Source of the DNA: Clarireedia homoeocarpa
Taxonomy: Eukaryota > Ascomycota > Leotiomycetes > Helotiales > Rutstroemiaceae
Reading direction: 5' to 3'
Assembly: GCA_001465935.1 (NCBI GenBank)
Contig: LNKV01000001.1
Span: 434,001-498,000 of the forward strand
DNA: 64,000 bases
The translations under genes and the position numbers were made by a program. Shown piece after piece: positions 45,805-56,510 of this stretch. The notes under the pieces were generated by a model that saw only the letters and a program-made list of their open reading frames with translations, was not told the origin of the DNA and ran no database searches. How positions within the stretch are numbered: the first letter of the stretch is position 1; each line of letters opens with the position of its first letter.

Positions 45805-48800
45805 ATGATCAAGATGGGCGGGCTATCACTGCCATGGCGGCTTACGGGGGCTCTTCTAGCTTCCACTTATTTACGTTCTGTCTGTGTTCATGCAGGCCCT
45901 TCGATAAATGTTGGCTTACAAACATCATTTCCTTCGGCGCCTTATCTCTTAGAGTTATTGTATGCCTACCCAACCTGATGTCGGTTTGATGGATCGCAGA
46001 TGCTGATATGGAATCCCCAGAGAAACGGCAGGCAATGAGAATGCTTCGTCATACTTTCCTTTACTTGATCGAATCGCAGACGGCTATTTCGCAAAAGCTT
46101 CCACCGATAAAGATTTGTATGATAAATTCATACAATTGCTTAAAGATGATGGCCACATGGCAGATGCAGAAGCACTGTCTTCTTATCAATTCGCGCTGTC
46201 TATGAGAGTGGCTGCTCCTCGTGTTGAAGCTCATTTCCAATATTACCATACTGCAGCAGAACCGTCTATCAATTCAGAAGTAGATTCCTCATGCCCGTCA
46301 TGGGTGCTTTTCGACGGGAAACAATATTGCTCGCCCACACTGGATGAGTCTCATGGGGACATTATAGGTGATTCGTAAGTCTGTGTAAATCAAACTCAAA
46401 GTGCTCCAGGGCTTATTATCTTATAGCCAAACGCAAGAATTGCCTTTCGATCATGTATTAGGGAGTTCTACAGGTCCACATTCGATATTGTATGCGGACA
46501 TAACATCTCCATCGTTCTCACACTTTCACAAAACCTTGGTCAAAACTGCTCGTGAGGGTAAAACGTCGTACCGTCTCCGGCACAGAAAGCCCATTGACTC
46601 ATCCTTAAGTAACCCTCTTGTTATTCCAGGCTATGGTGTCGAACTGGCACTCAAGAGAACCGATTACATTGTGATTGATGATCGTAAGGAAGAGATAGAG
46701 AACGAGCCTAAAGTTACCGCCAAAACCGAAGTCAAATTTGAAGATGAGGAAGTCTCGGACCTGAAGCCTCTTTCGACTTCAGAGTTGTCCTCATTAGCTG
46801 TCAAGGCTTCCAGTTTCATCATGGAGAGTGAAGATCCGTTTGATTCACTCATCAAGCTGACACAAGACTTCCCCAAATACTCGAGTGCTGTTGCTTCCCA
46901 TAATATATCTACAGACTTCCTCACCGAGCATGCGTCTAATCGTGCCCAGTTTGTACCATCAGGGTACAACATCTTGTGGATGAATGGTGTTCAAGTGACT
47001 GAGCGTCAGATAGATGCAATAAACATGCTTGAAATTCTCCGAAAAGAGAGAAAAATGATCGGCAGTGTTCGTGAGCTTGGATTAACAGGAAGACAAGCCG
47101 TGCAACTACTTTCTCACCCGAATGTTTCTGCTGCAAGCACCGATAGTGACGTGCAGAGATTTGACTGGCGGGACGAAATCGAAGGGGGCAGTGTGATCAT
47201 ATGGTTGAATGATATTGAGAAGGATAAACGTTATGCGGACTTCCCTTCTTCTCTTGGTGCCTTGCTCCAGAGAACATACCCTGGTCAGCTGCCGTCAGTT
47301 CGCAAAGAAATCTTCCTCCTCGTCATTCCTGTGGATTTTAGCACCCCCGAGGACATTACCCTTGTTGCAGAGACATTATCAAGCTTTGTCAAACGGAAGT
47401 TGGTCCTTCGAATTGGACTCGTCCCTGTCACCACATCACCGGAAGCTACCGTCCAAGCGAGCGTAATCTATCACCTGCTGGATACTTATGGGTTGGCTGG
47501 AGCGATTGCTTATCTTGAGTCGTCAATAATGGGAAATGTTGCACATCCCACTAAAGAAGCGTTCAACGCTGCCATCGAGGGACGGAAACTTCGAGTAGAC
47601 AAAACTGCAAAGTCCCTAGAAGAAGTGCTTCATTCTGAAGATTACAACGATCGAATCGATTCTGCAAGACGATGGACCAAAAGGCTATCCGCAGATGGCG
47701 AATTTCCGCCAATTTTCGTTGATGGAGTAGCTCTGCCTCGGGATGAGAATTGGTTGCAGGCAATGGTCGGTCGACTTTCAGCGGACTTACAAGTTATTCA
47801 GCAAGGAGTGTTCAACGAAATCTTCCAACAAGAGTCTTACATCCCTGACTTTTTCCTGTCACAAGCCGCACCTCGTAGAAATGCCGTCATCATTCCCGAG
47901 AACGAAAAAAACTTAAAGATCTTCGACGTAAATAGTCTAGCAAAAAAGCACGATGCCATACTCTCGAAGCTGCCGGTTATCAAGGCTGACATGTCTGCGC
48001 AGCAAGACAAATGGGCTCACATGATCGTGATTGCTGACTTATCTACAGAAGAAGGTCGAAACCTTGTCAATTCTGCAGTTGAATATCGGACATCGGCTTC
48101 TTCTCTTGAAGTGGTTATACTACATAACCCGGTTGCAGAGAACTTGGAATCGGGTCCAGATCTCAGCAGCCACTTGTTTGCACATATTCAGAAAGGATCG
48201 AATGAGTTTAAGACAGTGGAAGAGTTGAAGACCGTTCTGCAAACCAAGGAGCTTGGCCAGGATCGGTCGTCTCAGAGTCTCGCCCAAGGTTTCTGGCGCG
48301 AGGCGCGACCACTACTCAGATCAGTCTCTCTACTCCCGGGACAAAATGCACTTCTTGTTAGCGGGAGGCTTGTCGGCCCGATACCTGTCGATACCGAGAT
48401 CAGCCTTGAAGACTTTGAACAGCTTTTTGCATATGAATACGCGAAACGCCTGATCCCGGCTTATGCTGCCATTAAAGATCTTGACTTGGATGAGAAGATG
48501 ACCGATCCTTTAACTGCGGCCAAGCTATCATCTATGGTCGCATTATCAACTATATCGGACACACCGGATGGGATTTTCGAGCAGGCCTCAGCAACCAGAA
48601 TTAGTACCTTTGAGGGATGGGATTCCGCTCATACAGCTATCAAGCTGGGAGACCCCCTGAGTGCAACCATTCATTTGACTGTTGCCATCGATCCAGCAAG
48701 TGAGCAAGGGCAAAAATGGGTCCCAATATTGAAAGCCATATCCGAGCTCGAAGGAATATACCTAAAGATGTTCTTAAATCCCAAAGATCGCCTTCAAGAA

Positions 48801-50396
48801 CTTCCAATAAAACGCTTCTATAGGTATGTCCTAGACTCGAAGCCGCAGTTCGACGATAGAGGAGCCTTGGTTAGACCTGGTGCATCATTTACGGGTATAC
48901 CACAAGATGCCTTGCTAACAGTAAAACTGGATATTCCACCGGCGTGGCTTGTTGCACCCAAGGTGTCTATTCATGACTTGGACAACATAAAGCTCAGCTC
49001 CATCAAAACTAATGTAGAAGCTCTATATGAACTTGAAAACATTCTCATCGAAGGCCACTCGCGCGAACTTCCTTCAGGGAGCCCCCCGCGCGGCGCCCAG
49101 CTTATTCTTGGAACCGAAAGAGATCCTCATTTTGCGGACACAATAATTATGTCTAATATTGGATATTTCCAGTTTAAAGCGAACCCGGGCTTCTATAAGA
49201 TCGACTTGAAAAAAGGAAGAAGCTCTGAGATCTACAACATTGATAGCATGGGTTCTAAAGGATGGGCACCCGTCCCTGGTGATGAATCTACTGAATTGGT
49301 TTTGATGAGCTTCCAAGGAGTCACATTATATCCCCGCCTCTCAAGGAAGCCTGGCATGGAGGGTGAAGATGTTCTTGAAGCGAAAACAGACTCCGCCATG
49401 GATTATGTATCACGTGGTCTCGACTTCGCCCAAAGTATTCTAGGTGGCAAGTCAAAGAGTGTTGCTGCCAAGGAAGAGCATGCTGATATTAATATTTTCT
49501 CGGTTGCTAGTGGGCATCTCTATGAGCGAATGCTGAATATCATGATGGTCAGTGTGATGAAGAACACCAAGCATACTGTTAAATTCTGGTTCATTGAGCA
49601 GTTCCTATCACCATCTTTCAAGGACTTCATACCACATCTCGCTGCAGAATACGGCTTCAAATACGAGATGGTGACATACAAATGGCCACACTGGCTTCGG
49701 GGCCAAAAGGAGAAGCAGCGCGAAATTTGGGGTTACAAGATCTTGTTTCTAGATGTCCTCTTCCCGCTCTCTCTTGACAAGGTTATCTTCGTCGACGCCG
49801 ATCAAATTGTGCGGACTGATATGATTGAACTTGTGAATCATGATCTTCAAGGTGCCCCTTACGGTTTCACACCCATGTGCGATAGTCGTACTGAAATGGA
49901 AGGCTTCCGTTTCTGGAAGCAAGGATACTGGGAGAAGTTTCTTCGTGGTCTACCCTACCACATCAGTGCTTTATATGTTGTGGATCTCCGTAGATTCCGT
50001 CAGATCGCTGCGGGCGATCGTCTTCGACAACAATACCAGTCTCTTTCCGCCGACCCGAACAGTTTGTCGAACTTGGACCAGGATCTTCCAAATCATATGC
50101 AAAGTGTGCTTCCCATCCACAGTTTGTCTCAGGAGTGGTTGTGGTGTGAGACTTGGTGTAGCGACGAAAGCTTGAAAGATGCAAAGACGATCGATCTCTG
50201 CAACAACCCTTTGACTAAGGAACCAAAGTTGGATAGAGCTAGGAGGCAGGTTCCAGAATGGAACTTATATGATGAAGAAATTGCGGCAGTGGATAGGAAG
50301 AGAAAGGGACTGAATGGAAATGGGGATGTAAAGAATACTAAGAGTAGAACACTCGAGGAAGTTGTGGAGACAAAGACAAAGAAGGACGAGCTATAG
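45805..50396 (+). CDS. UDP-glucose:glycoprotein glucosyltransferase (UGGT)
   Basis: ER folding sensor that reglucosylates N-glycans on misfolded glycoproteins for the calnexin cycle. Three exons: 45805-45959, 46021-46374 and 46427-50396, introns of 61 and 52 nt, 1,492 aa. The first exon encodes a signal peptide (SLPWRLTGALLASTYLRSV) followed by GPSINVGLQTSFPSAPYLLE. The second junction gives LLETAGNENASSYFPLLDRI. A long thioredoxin-like region is followed by the GT24 catalytic domain: INIFSVASGHLYERMLNIM, TVKFWFIEQFLSPSFKDFIP, VIFVDADQIVRTDM with the DxD near 1293, PYGFTPMCDSR, FWKQGYW and NLDQDLPN. It ends in KKDEL, an ER-retrieval signal. Frames were joined by homology and phase; the start was set by an upstream in-frame stop. 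Confidence 0.95.
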
Positions 50397-51261
50397 ATAC
50401 CAGTAGTGTTAGCAAGCGTAAATTTTAGAATGTAGAATATTCTTTATACCTCTTGGCTGCCTTCCCGATGTGACGAGCCATTCATGCATCCTAGCGAGTT
50501 CGAGCGCCGGGGCCGTACGCGGTAACTTTTAGAACCTGGGTATTTGTTTCCTACAGTTCGAGAGCGGCTGCGCCAATGTTAGTCCCAAAGTCCGTGTGGT
50601 ATAGCCGGCTCGGTCTCTCAAATCTAACATGTGCACCTCCCCGACGTGTCACATCTTGCCAGGATCTGATCTCCGGTATCTGTCGATCTAAAACACACAA
50701 ACTGTCAGAGGCATCGAAGAACAGGGGTAATTAGTTATTCTGTCAAATGCAGGAGTTCGAAAATCCGAGAAGGCTTCCATGCCTACTGAGTTGCGAATCT
50801 GACTATTCTCATTCTGATGATACTTGCCCTTCATTTATTAGGTAGTAGTATGCAATGTACAGAACTCTTGTCAGGAGTAAAATAATGAAATCCTTGAATA
50901 AGATACGGCTTACCTTTGCTACTTGCGAAGGTCATATGAAAAGCTCAGCAAAAACTCAAGATGTAGTCTTGGCATTTTTAGAACGCGTGAGTTGCATCTT
51001 CGGAATTCCGTTAAAAACATCATTCACTGTTTATTTCTGTGTGGCAGTCTTGGGGCATCTGAAGAAAATTACGTGAAGCAGAAAAAAAGACAGATAGAGA
51101 GATGAAAATACCAGCCTCCTCTTACCTCGAACTTATATTTCGATCGCGTTTTTGACTTGCAAAAACCGCGACTACTTCAAGTTCTCTCGTCAAGTTAGAC
51201 ACAAATTCTTTGCCAGATTTCACGGGCTAAGACTGCAAATATATAGAATTGTGTGTCTAGA
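50397..51261. other. Spacer at the change to unknown genes
   Basis: An 865-bp spacer with the UGGT 3' UTR and the promoter of the next gene. No other feature seen. Confidence 0.4.
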
Positions 51262-52473
51262 ATGACTGCTACTCAAGCACCGTCGATTGTTCTCAATGAT
51301 GGCAGCTACTGCGGAACGAGTAGCCAGGACAGCCATACAGATTTCGAATTGGTCAGACAAGACGCAAGTGCTCTCTCTGAGATCTCTTGTGGGCCTGATA
51401 ACCAGGAACAAAGTGCTACGGTATGCTTCTCTCCTATTTTCAGAATATGTTCCTTCTTGAACTAACGTTCAAAATAGCACAGTCAATCAGAACACGCACC
51501 TTCAACTCGTAGACTTTGCGCTTTGAATGCAGCATCAGGTCATCGGAATATGCTAAAGTTACAGCAAGATTTGAAGAACTTGGCTCTTGACGCCCAGCGA
51601 AATGGTGCTGTTTCTTCTGCAGATGCGCAATTTCCTGAGCAGACTTCGAACAATAATCACACCGATAACGCGTCTCAAAACCCTATACAACATCCAGGCG
51701 CTGCTATTGAACCTGTCAATTCCATCTCATCTCAGGCTGATATAGTCACGGCAGATGTGGACGAAAACAAAGCCATGGTTATTTCTTACCACGAGGCTCA
51801 ATCTGTTATGAGCTCCCCAGCTGAAAGTAGAAATCGTCACCGCCAATACAAAAGTCTCAAGCCTACCTATGCCACCGCCAGCGCCTCCTCGAGTACAAGC
51901 ACGAACCTTGGTGACAATCTCGAACATACAAAAGTCCCGGCTGACTGCGGCGGCTATTCTGGCATGAACAGGACCGTATCGTCGATGCTGATTGATTCAC
52001 CTGTCGCCCTACCTCTCAGACATAACAGACCCCGAAGCAGAAGCTTGGGCTCCATCGATCACAGAGGAGATGAAATGCAGCAGGACTATGACGTGCCCAC
52101 TCCAGTGTACCCACATATCAAAAGGATCACAAACAACAACCCCAGTGTTCTTCCCTATATCGATTTCGAGGTTCTTCGTCCGGTCGATGGGACCCCAGAT
52201 GGTATTGCGGAAGACATCACAGCGGCCGTTCGTGGTCGACCCGAGCCTCGTAAATTCATAATGTGCCAATGTGACTTCAAGGATCGCACCCATGTTATCG
52301 TTCACACTTTTCCTTACAAAGATACTTTTGATTGGAATGACGAAGAGCATATTACTAGACTGAATTGTTTCCGGGCTGCGATCATTGCAAAGACCTTTGG
52401 GGTAGATTTGTTTCCTCTAGGTCATCCTTATGCGCTAGATGGTGGCGAGAATGTGGATATGACAGATGACTAG
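51262..52473 (+). CDS. Hypothetical protein, family with L-N-x2-R signature (copy 1)
   Basis: I recognise no named domain. Two exons, 51262-51420 and 51478-52473, across a 57-nt phase-0 intron with a CTAAC branch site, 384 aa. Residues 1-230 are low-complexity, rich in Ser/Asn/Gln and likely disordered, including an RPRSRSLGS motif. The C-terminal 110 residues are compact: VLPYIDFEVLRPVDG, RPEPRKFIMCQCDF, then FDWNDEEHITRLNCFR and FGVDLFPLG, ending in an acidic tail. The stretch from RPEP to FG aligns without gaps over 56 columns with the gene at 55290 (14 identities by my count). It lacks the SANT-like segment found downstream in two other copies. Confidence 0.75.
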
Positions 52474-53347
52474 TTTCCTTTTTTGATATGTAGATGATGG
52501 TTTACGGGACAATGCAACATCTACATCATAGCTCTGAAATAGACTTCAAGTAATTTTATTCAGAGACATAATCGTTTGCAACTTGTTCTGCAGAACAGTT
52601 GTCGGAATTCCTTTCTTGCCACCCTTTGTATCTAAACAACCTAACTCATTCAAATTTCGGCCTATTGTTTCGACAATTTTGTTCCTACTTGATTGGGAGA
52701 TTCAGACAAAGACTTGACAAAACTCAAACATCCAAGTGGAATTCAATACTATCACTTGAACAAATTCTCTTTTGCTACACCATCTACTACTTGTTAGGCT
52801 CAATGAAAATATGATCTGGAAACAGTTATAGACATGTTTCTCGGCGTCAAGTAAATGGCCAAGTACATCATTGCCGGCTCCATTATCATGTTATTCATGA
52901 GTGCCATCATTTACCTTCTCCTGTAGTCCTATTCGCCGAGCCTCGACATGCAAGCACATCTTCTGTACAGCATAGATCAGTCATAGTCGTGAGTGATAGA
53001 TCATTTAAAAGTTAAGACAATGAATGAATGATTTGAGAAAATTTACGCCTTCTCCATTCCTTGATACGTTTAAACTGACAGCTAGCAATCCTAGGACTGT
53101 TTTCGGAAAGTACTTTCTAGGTTAGCAAGACGAATCTGTTGATTGAGTTGTCTGCCACTGTTCAGGGTTCGTACGTACAAAGGCTTCACATTACCTATAT
53201 CTTACCTCGACATCTTAACGCCCCCTTTTCTAGTGATCAGGTTACCAGTGTTGCACTGCACTGCTTACCTTTTCTCGTTCCACTTAACTCTTGAGATAGG
53301 ACACCAACGAATCAAAGCGATTTAATAAGTCACCTACATCTACCACA
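52474..53347. other. AT-rich spacer
   Basis: An 874-bp spacer between two hypothetical genes. ORFs such as 52599-52814 have no coding character I recognise. Confidence 0.4.
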
Positions 53348-54298
53348 ATGTCAGATCAACACAATTGCAGTCCCTACCGAGAGAGCCCCACTTCCTCACA
53401 AGAGAGCCCTCCTCCCTCACAAGAGAGCCCTCCTCCCTCACAAGAGAGCCCTCCTCCCTCATCTCAATCTGCTTCTAAAGCTTCCAAGTCTAACTGGCCC
53501 CCGCCTCCGGGATATTTCCCTCGTCGACGCAAAACATCTGCATATCGCAGACAAGCTTTTCTCTGCAATGTGGTTGACAATCTTATTCCTAAACACCTTG
53601 CCAACGAGTCACATATTCGACACCGCTCCATAAACGGTTTTCATCCCACAATAATAGGATCCCTTACTTCTGTTGAGGGTCTGAAGAGTCATGATGAAGT
53701 TGACGAATGGGTTATAATCGACGACACAAATTCTTCGTCTAGCAGTTCTGCTGGCGTGCAAGTCCCAGCGAATTTACCCCCCAATTCGATTCTCATTCAG
53801 TTTGATCTCAAAAAACCCTCTCGCTCTCAACAAAGCCCAGAATTTGAGACTCAAAAGGTTGTAGGGGGTAGAGAAGAGCAAATGAGGTGGGCACGCTCAC
53901 ATGATATGGATTTTTCCCATGAGAGTTCAGAGCGGCTGGACCAACCGGAACCGGCAGCAAGAAGATATAATACCGAGAAACCTGAACTGAGAGAGAACAA
54001 GGGGTCCTCAAGTGTAAGGAAACTTAACTGCGATAGCGGGAAGTATGCGGTCCCCTCGAGCCAGACGTGGGATTATTCAATAGGAACTGACTTTGCTTCC
54101 AATGGGGATGAGGGAAATGTGGTCGTTTCGGAAGCTGGAAAAGAGGGCAAGGCTGAAGTGCATCAGGTAAGCAATCGTGGCTTCAATCAAGTTGTTGATG
54201 AACTGTATGGGGAGAATTTAGATGATGCCTTTGAACAAGAACAAAAAGAAGAGTTTGATGAAGCAGCTTGGATAGACTTATACAATTCGTCAGGCTGA
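53348..54298 (+). CDS. Hypothetical disordered protein with SQESPPP repeats
   Basis: Unknown single-exon gene, 316 aa. The N-terminus has three perfect 7-residue repeats (SQESPPP) encoded by three identical 21-bp units, followed by NWPPPPGYFPRRRKTSAYRR, a Pro/Arg-rich patch. The centre has EVDEWVIIDDTNSSSSSS and SILIQFDLKKPSR, and the C-terminus is acidic (LDDAFEQEQKEEFDEAAWIDLY). No cysteines or membrane segments suggest a catalytic or secreted role. It sits between members of the L-N-x2-R family but does not show their signature. Codon structure and length argue that it is real; function cannot be inferred. Confidence 0.65.
   Translation: MSDQHNCSPYRESPTSSQESPPPSQESPPPSQESPPPSSQSASKASKSNWPPPPGYFPRRRKTSAYRRQAFLCNVVDNLIPKHLANESHIRHRSINGFHPTIIGSLTSVEGLKSHDEVDEWVIIDDTNSSSSSSAGVQVPANLPPNSILIQFDLKKPSRSQQSPEFETQKVVGGREEQMRWARSHDMDFSHESSERLDQPEPAARRYNTEKPELRENKGSSSVRKLNCDSGKYAVPSSQTWDYSIGTDFASNGDEGNVVVSEAGKEGKAEVHQVSNRGFNQVVDELYGENLDDAFEQEQKEEFDEAAWIDLYNSSG
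53396..53458 (+). repeat. 21-bp tandem repeat inside a coding region, three copies
   Basis: Three identical 21-bp units, each encoding Ser-Gln-Glu-Ser-Pro-Pro-Pro, with a partial diverged unit before them. Perfect identity indicates recent slippage. Confidence 0.95.
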
Positions 54299-55289
54299 GA
54301 TGATCAGATCTAGATATCTAAAACAAATAATTTCGATATTATGACTCAAATATCGTAGTCAGTATGTCATTCGCACTTACGAACAACAAAATCATAAATA
54401 CAAAACAATGCTTTTACCTCATTCTATTATGTTGTTACTGAATGACCAGACAAAGGAAACAAAGTCCCAATTATACTGTAAGAAATCTAGGAACTGTTCA
54501 TACTTTTCTTGCATGGGGACAACAAAGAGAACAATGAATTTCCCATTGAGGGAAACGTCTCAAATGGTGGGTGTCTCAACTCAGAGCCAAGGTGCGGATC
54601 TGGAGGAATCATAACTTCCTAGTGTCATATTTGATTTACTCATCTTGTAAGCTTGAGGCTAGCTTATCCCGAGAATCAAAGCAATCTCCTGTCTAAAAGG
54701 AAGAAAAGAAACCATTTTAATTAAAGGATTTCGAAAAAAGAAAAAAGAAAAAGAAAAATTCACTAATAGTAAATCTACTCACATAGACTAATTCTCATCT
54801 GTAAAGTATTCACCTTGCCATCACAATAAGGAAAGCCAATATATCTAGGCACTGACTAGTTTCGGGAATTACATAGATAAGGTAGCTACCCTTACACTCT
54901 GCCTCTCTAGAGCATCTTTCACCTACGATAGAACAGTTCTCTTTCTCAAAATCCTATCGCTCAATAATTTAAGAAGCCCAAGCAAGTCCATTGAGGGATT
55001 TCCCTTGTCAGTTGCTGTCACTGGCTGGCGATCTTAGCAATATCCCTCCTATACAAGACTTTCACAACCAGAATATTTATTGCAATTAGTCGGAGCCTTC
55101 TTTGGCCTTTTCCCTCACAGTACCTTTTGAAAGAACGACAGGATTGTCCAGGCAAGTACTTGAAATTTTGTAACTAAACTCGAACTAACAGTCTGAAGTG
55201 CCCTGAGGCTTCATTGAGAAAAATCCATCGCATTTCTTTCGACCATTGCACAATCACTTCACAGAATTCTTTCTCCGGAACAGCAAAAT
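54299..55289. other. AT-rich spacer
   Basis: A 991-bp spacer. It contains an A/G tract near 54734-54760 and the promoter of the next gene. The ORF at 54408-54614 is not supported. Confidence 0.4.
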
Positions 55290-56510
55290 ATGGCGGAAGA
55301 TGCAACCAAGAAGAATGGTGCTTCCGAAAACCTAATTTCTTCAGGAGGAGAGAGACTGTATTCGCTAGCTATTGCCGCTGCGAATGTAGACCTTCGACCG
55401 GGCTCTTCGCAAAGAACATCTACGGAGCTACTGCAAAACTCACAAGTCAAAACATTCAATGTAAAGGGGAAAGGTGTTGAGAGGCATCTACCAAACATTG
55501 GCTGGCATCAACAGCCGATGGCATCGAAATTTGAGAATCGGCTAGAATCCTCACTCTCACCAACAGCACTTTCAGCAGCGTGTGTAGATGGATTTTACCC
55601 TACGCCAAATCCCGGTTGTGCCTATTATGAATTCTTTGATTTCAATCCACAAGCTTATCTCAGACCCTCGGCAGGGATCAAATCTTTCTCTCGAAACTCC
55701 ACGAAACAATACTTCACGCAACAGAATGGCCACGATACCGATATCGAGATCTGCGAGCCAGAGGAAAGCAACAGTGGAAACGATCCCATTTTTATCGTTA
55801 TTACTAGGACAAAAGAACTCAAATCTGGTTGCACATCCACCTCCTGGCGTTTCGTCGATGGCACCGATACTTCTTATGCTGTTGTCGGCAACCCTGAGCC
55901 TAGCAAATTCTACTTCACCTGCGAAAGTGTAGACAATTCCGCAAATATCGAGGCCTATCAGTACAATGGGATAGCCAATTTCAAATGGGATAACCCACAT
56001 CATATTAATCAGCTCAACCGCGCCCGCTCGGGGCTGCAGTCAAGAATCTTCGGAGGTTTTGCTGATAAGAGCTTTCCATTGACCGTAATGGAGAAAGAGG
56101 CCTTAAAAGAGGAAGTCCGTGAAGCGGTAAATGCAGGATTCAACAAACATACTATGGACTGGAACTGGATTGCGAAGAGCCTGAAAAACCGCTTTAAGGA
56201 TGTTATCCAACCTAAGGGGGTTAGGTTGGCCCTAGGACCTGATCGTGGAGAGTTACATAATGGCGATAGAGGTACTGTTTATTCCATTTCTTTCTTTGAT
56301 TGTGTTCTTCAAGTAATTCTATGGGGGTGCAACCATTTCTAACTTGCTCTCATAGGCGAAAGACTTAGTCCAAGCGCGCGAATTGGATACTCTAGAACTG
56401 CCGATCAAACTGCCGCTCAGGCCTCGAACTACCAAGATATTCTCGAGATGATGAATGGTACTGTCGGACGTGGTTCTTACTCTGCAACACATGTGCACCA
56501 ATGGATGTGA
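55290..56510 (+). CDS. Hypothetical protein, L-N-x2-R signature plus SANT-like segment (copy 2)
   Basis: Unknown protein of 378 aa. Two exons, 55290-56271 and 56356-56510, across an 84-nt phase-1 intron. The N-terminal 170 residues show no known domain. DPIFIVITRTKELKSG opens a compact region with NPEPSKFYFTCESV and then FKWDNPHHINQLNRAR and RIFGG, matching copy 1 column for column. It continues into FPLTVMEKEALKEEVREAV and MDWNWIAKSLKNRF. This has the Trp/Asp and spaced-hydrophobic look of a SANT/Myb-like helical unit and matches the gene at 61377-62447 (FWTIEERDILVTIV, then IDWAAIAEAYNSRI). A DNA- or chromatin-related role is only a guess. Confidence 0.75.
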
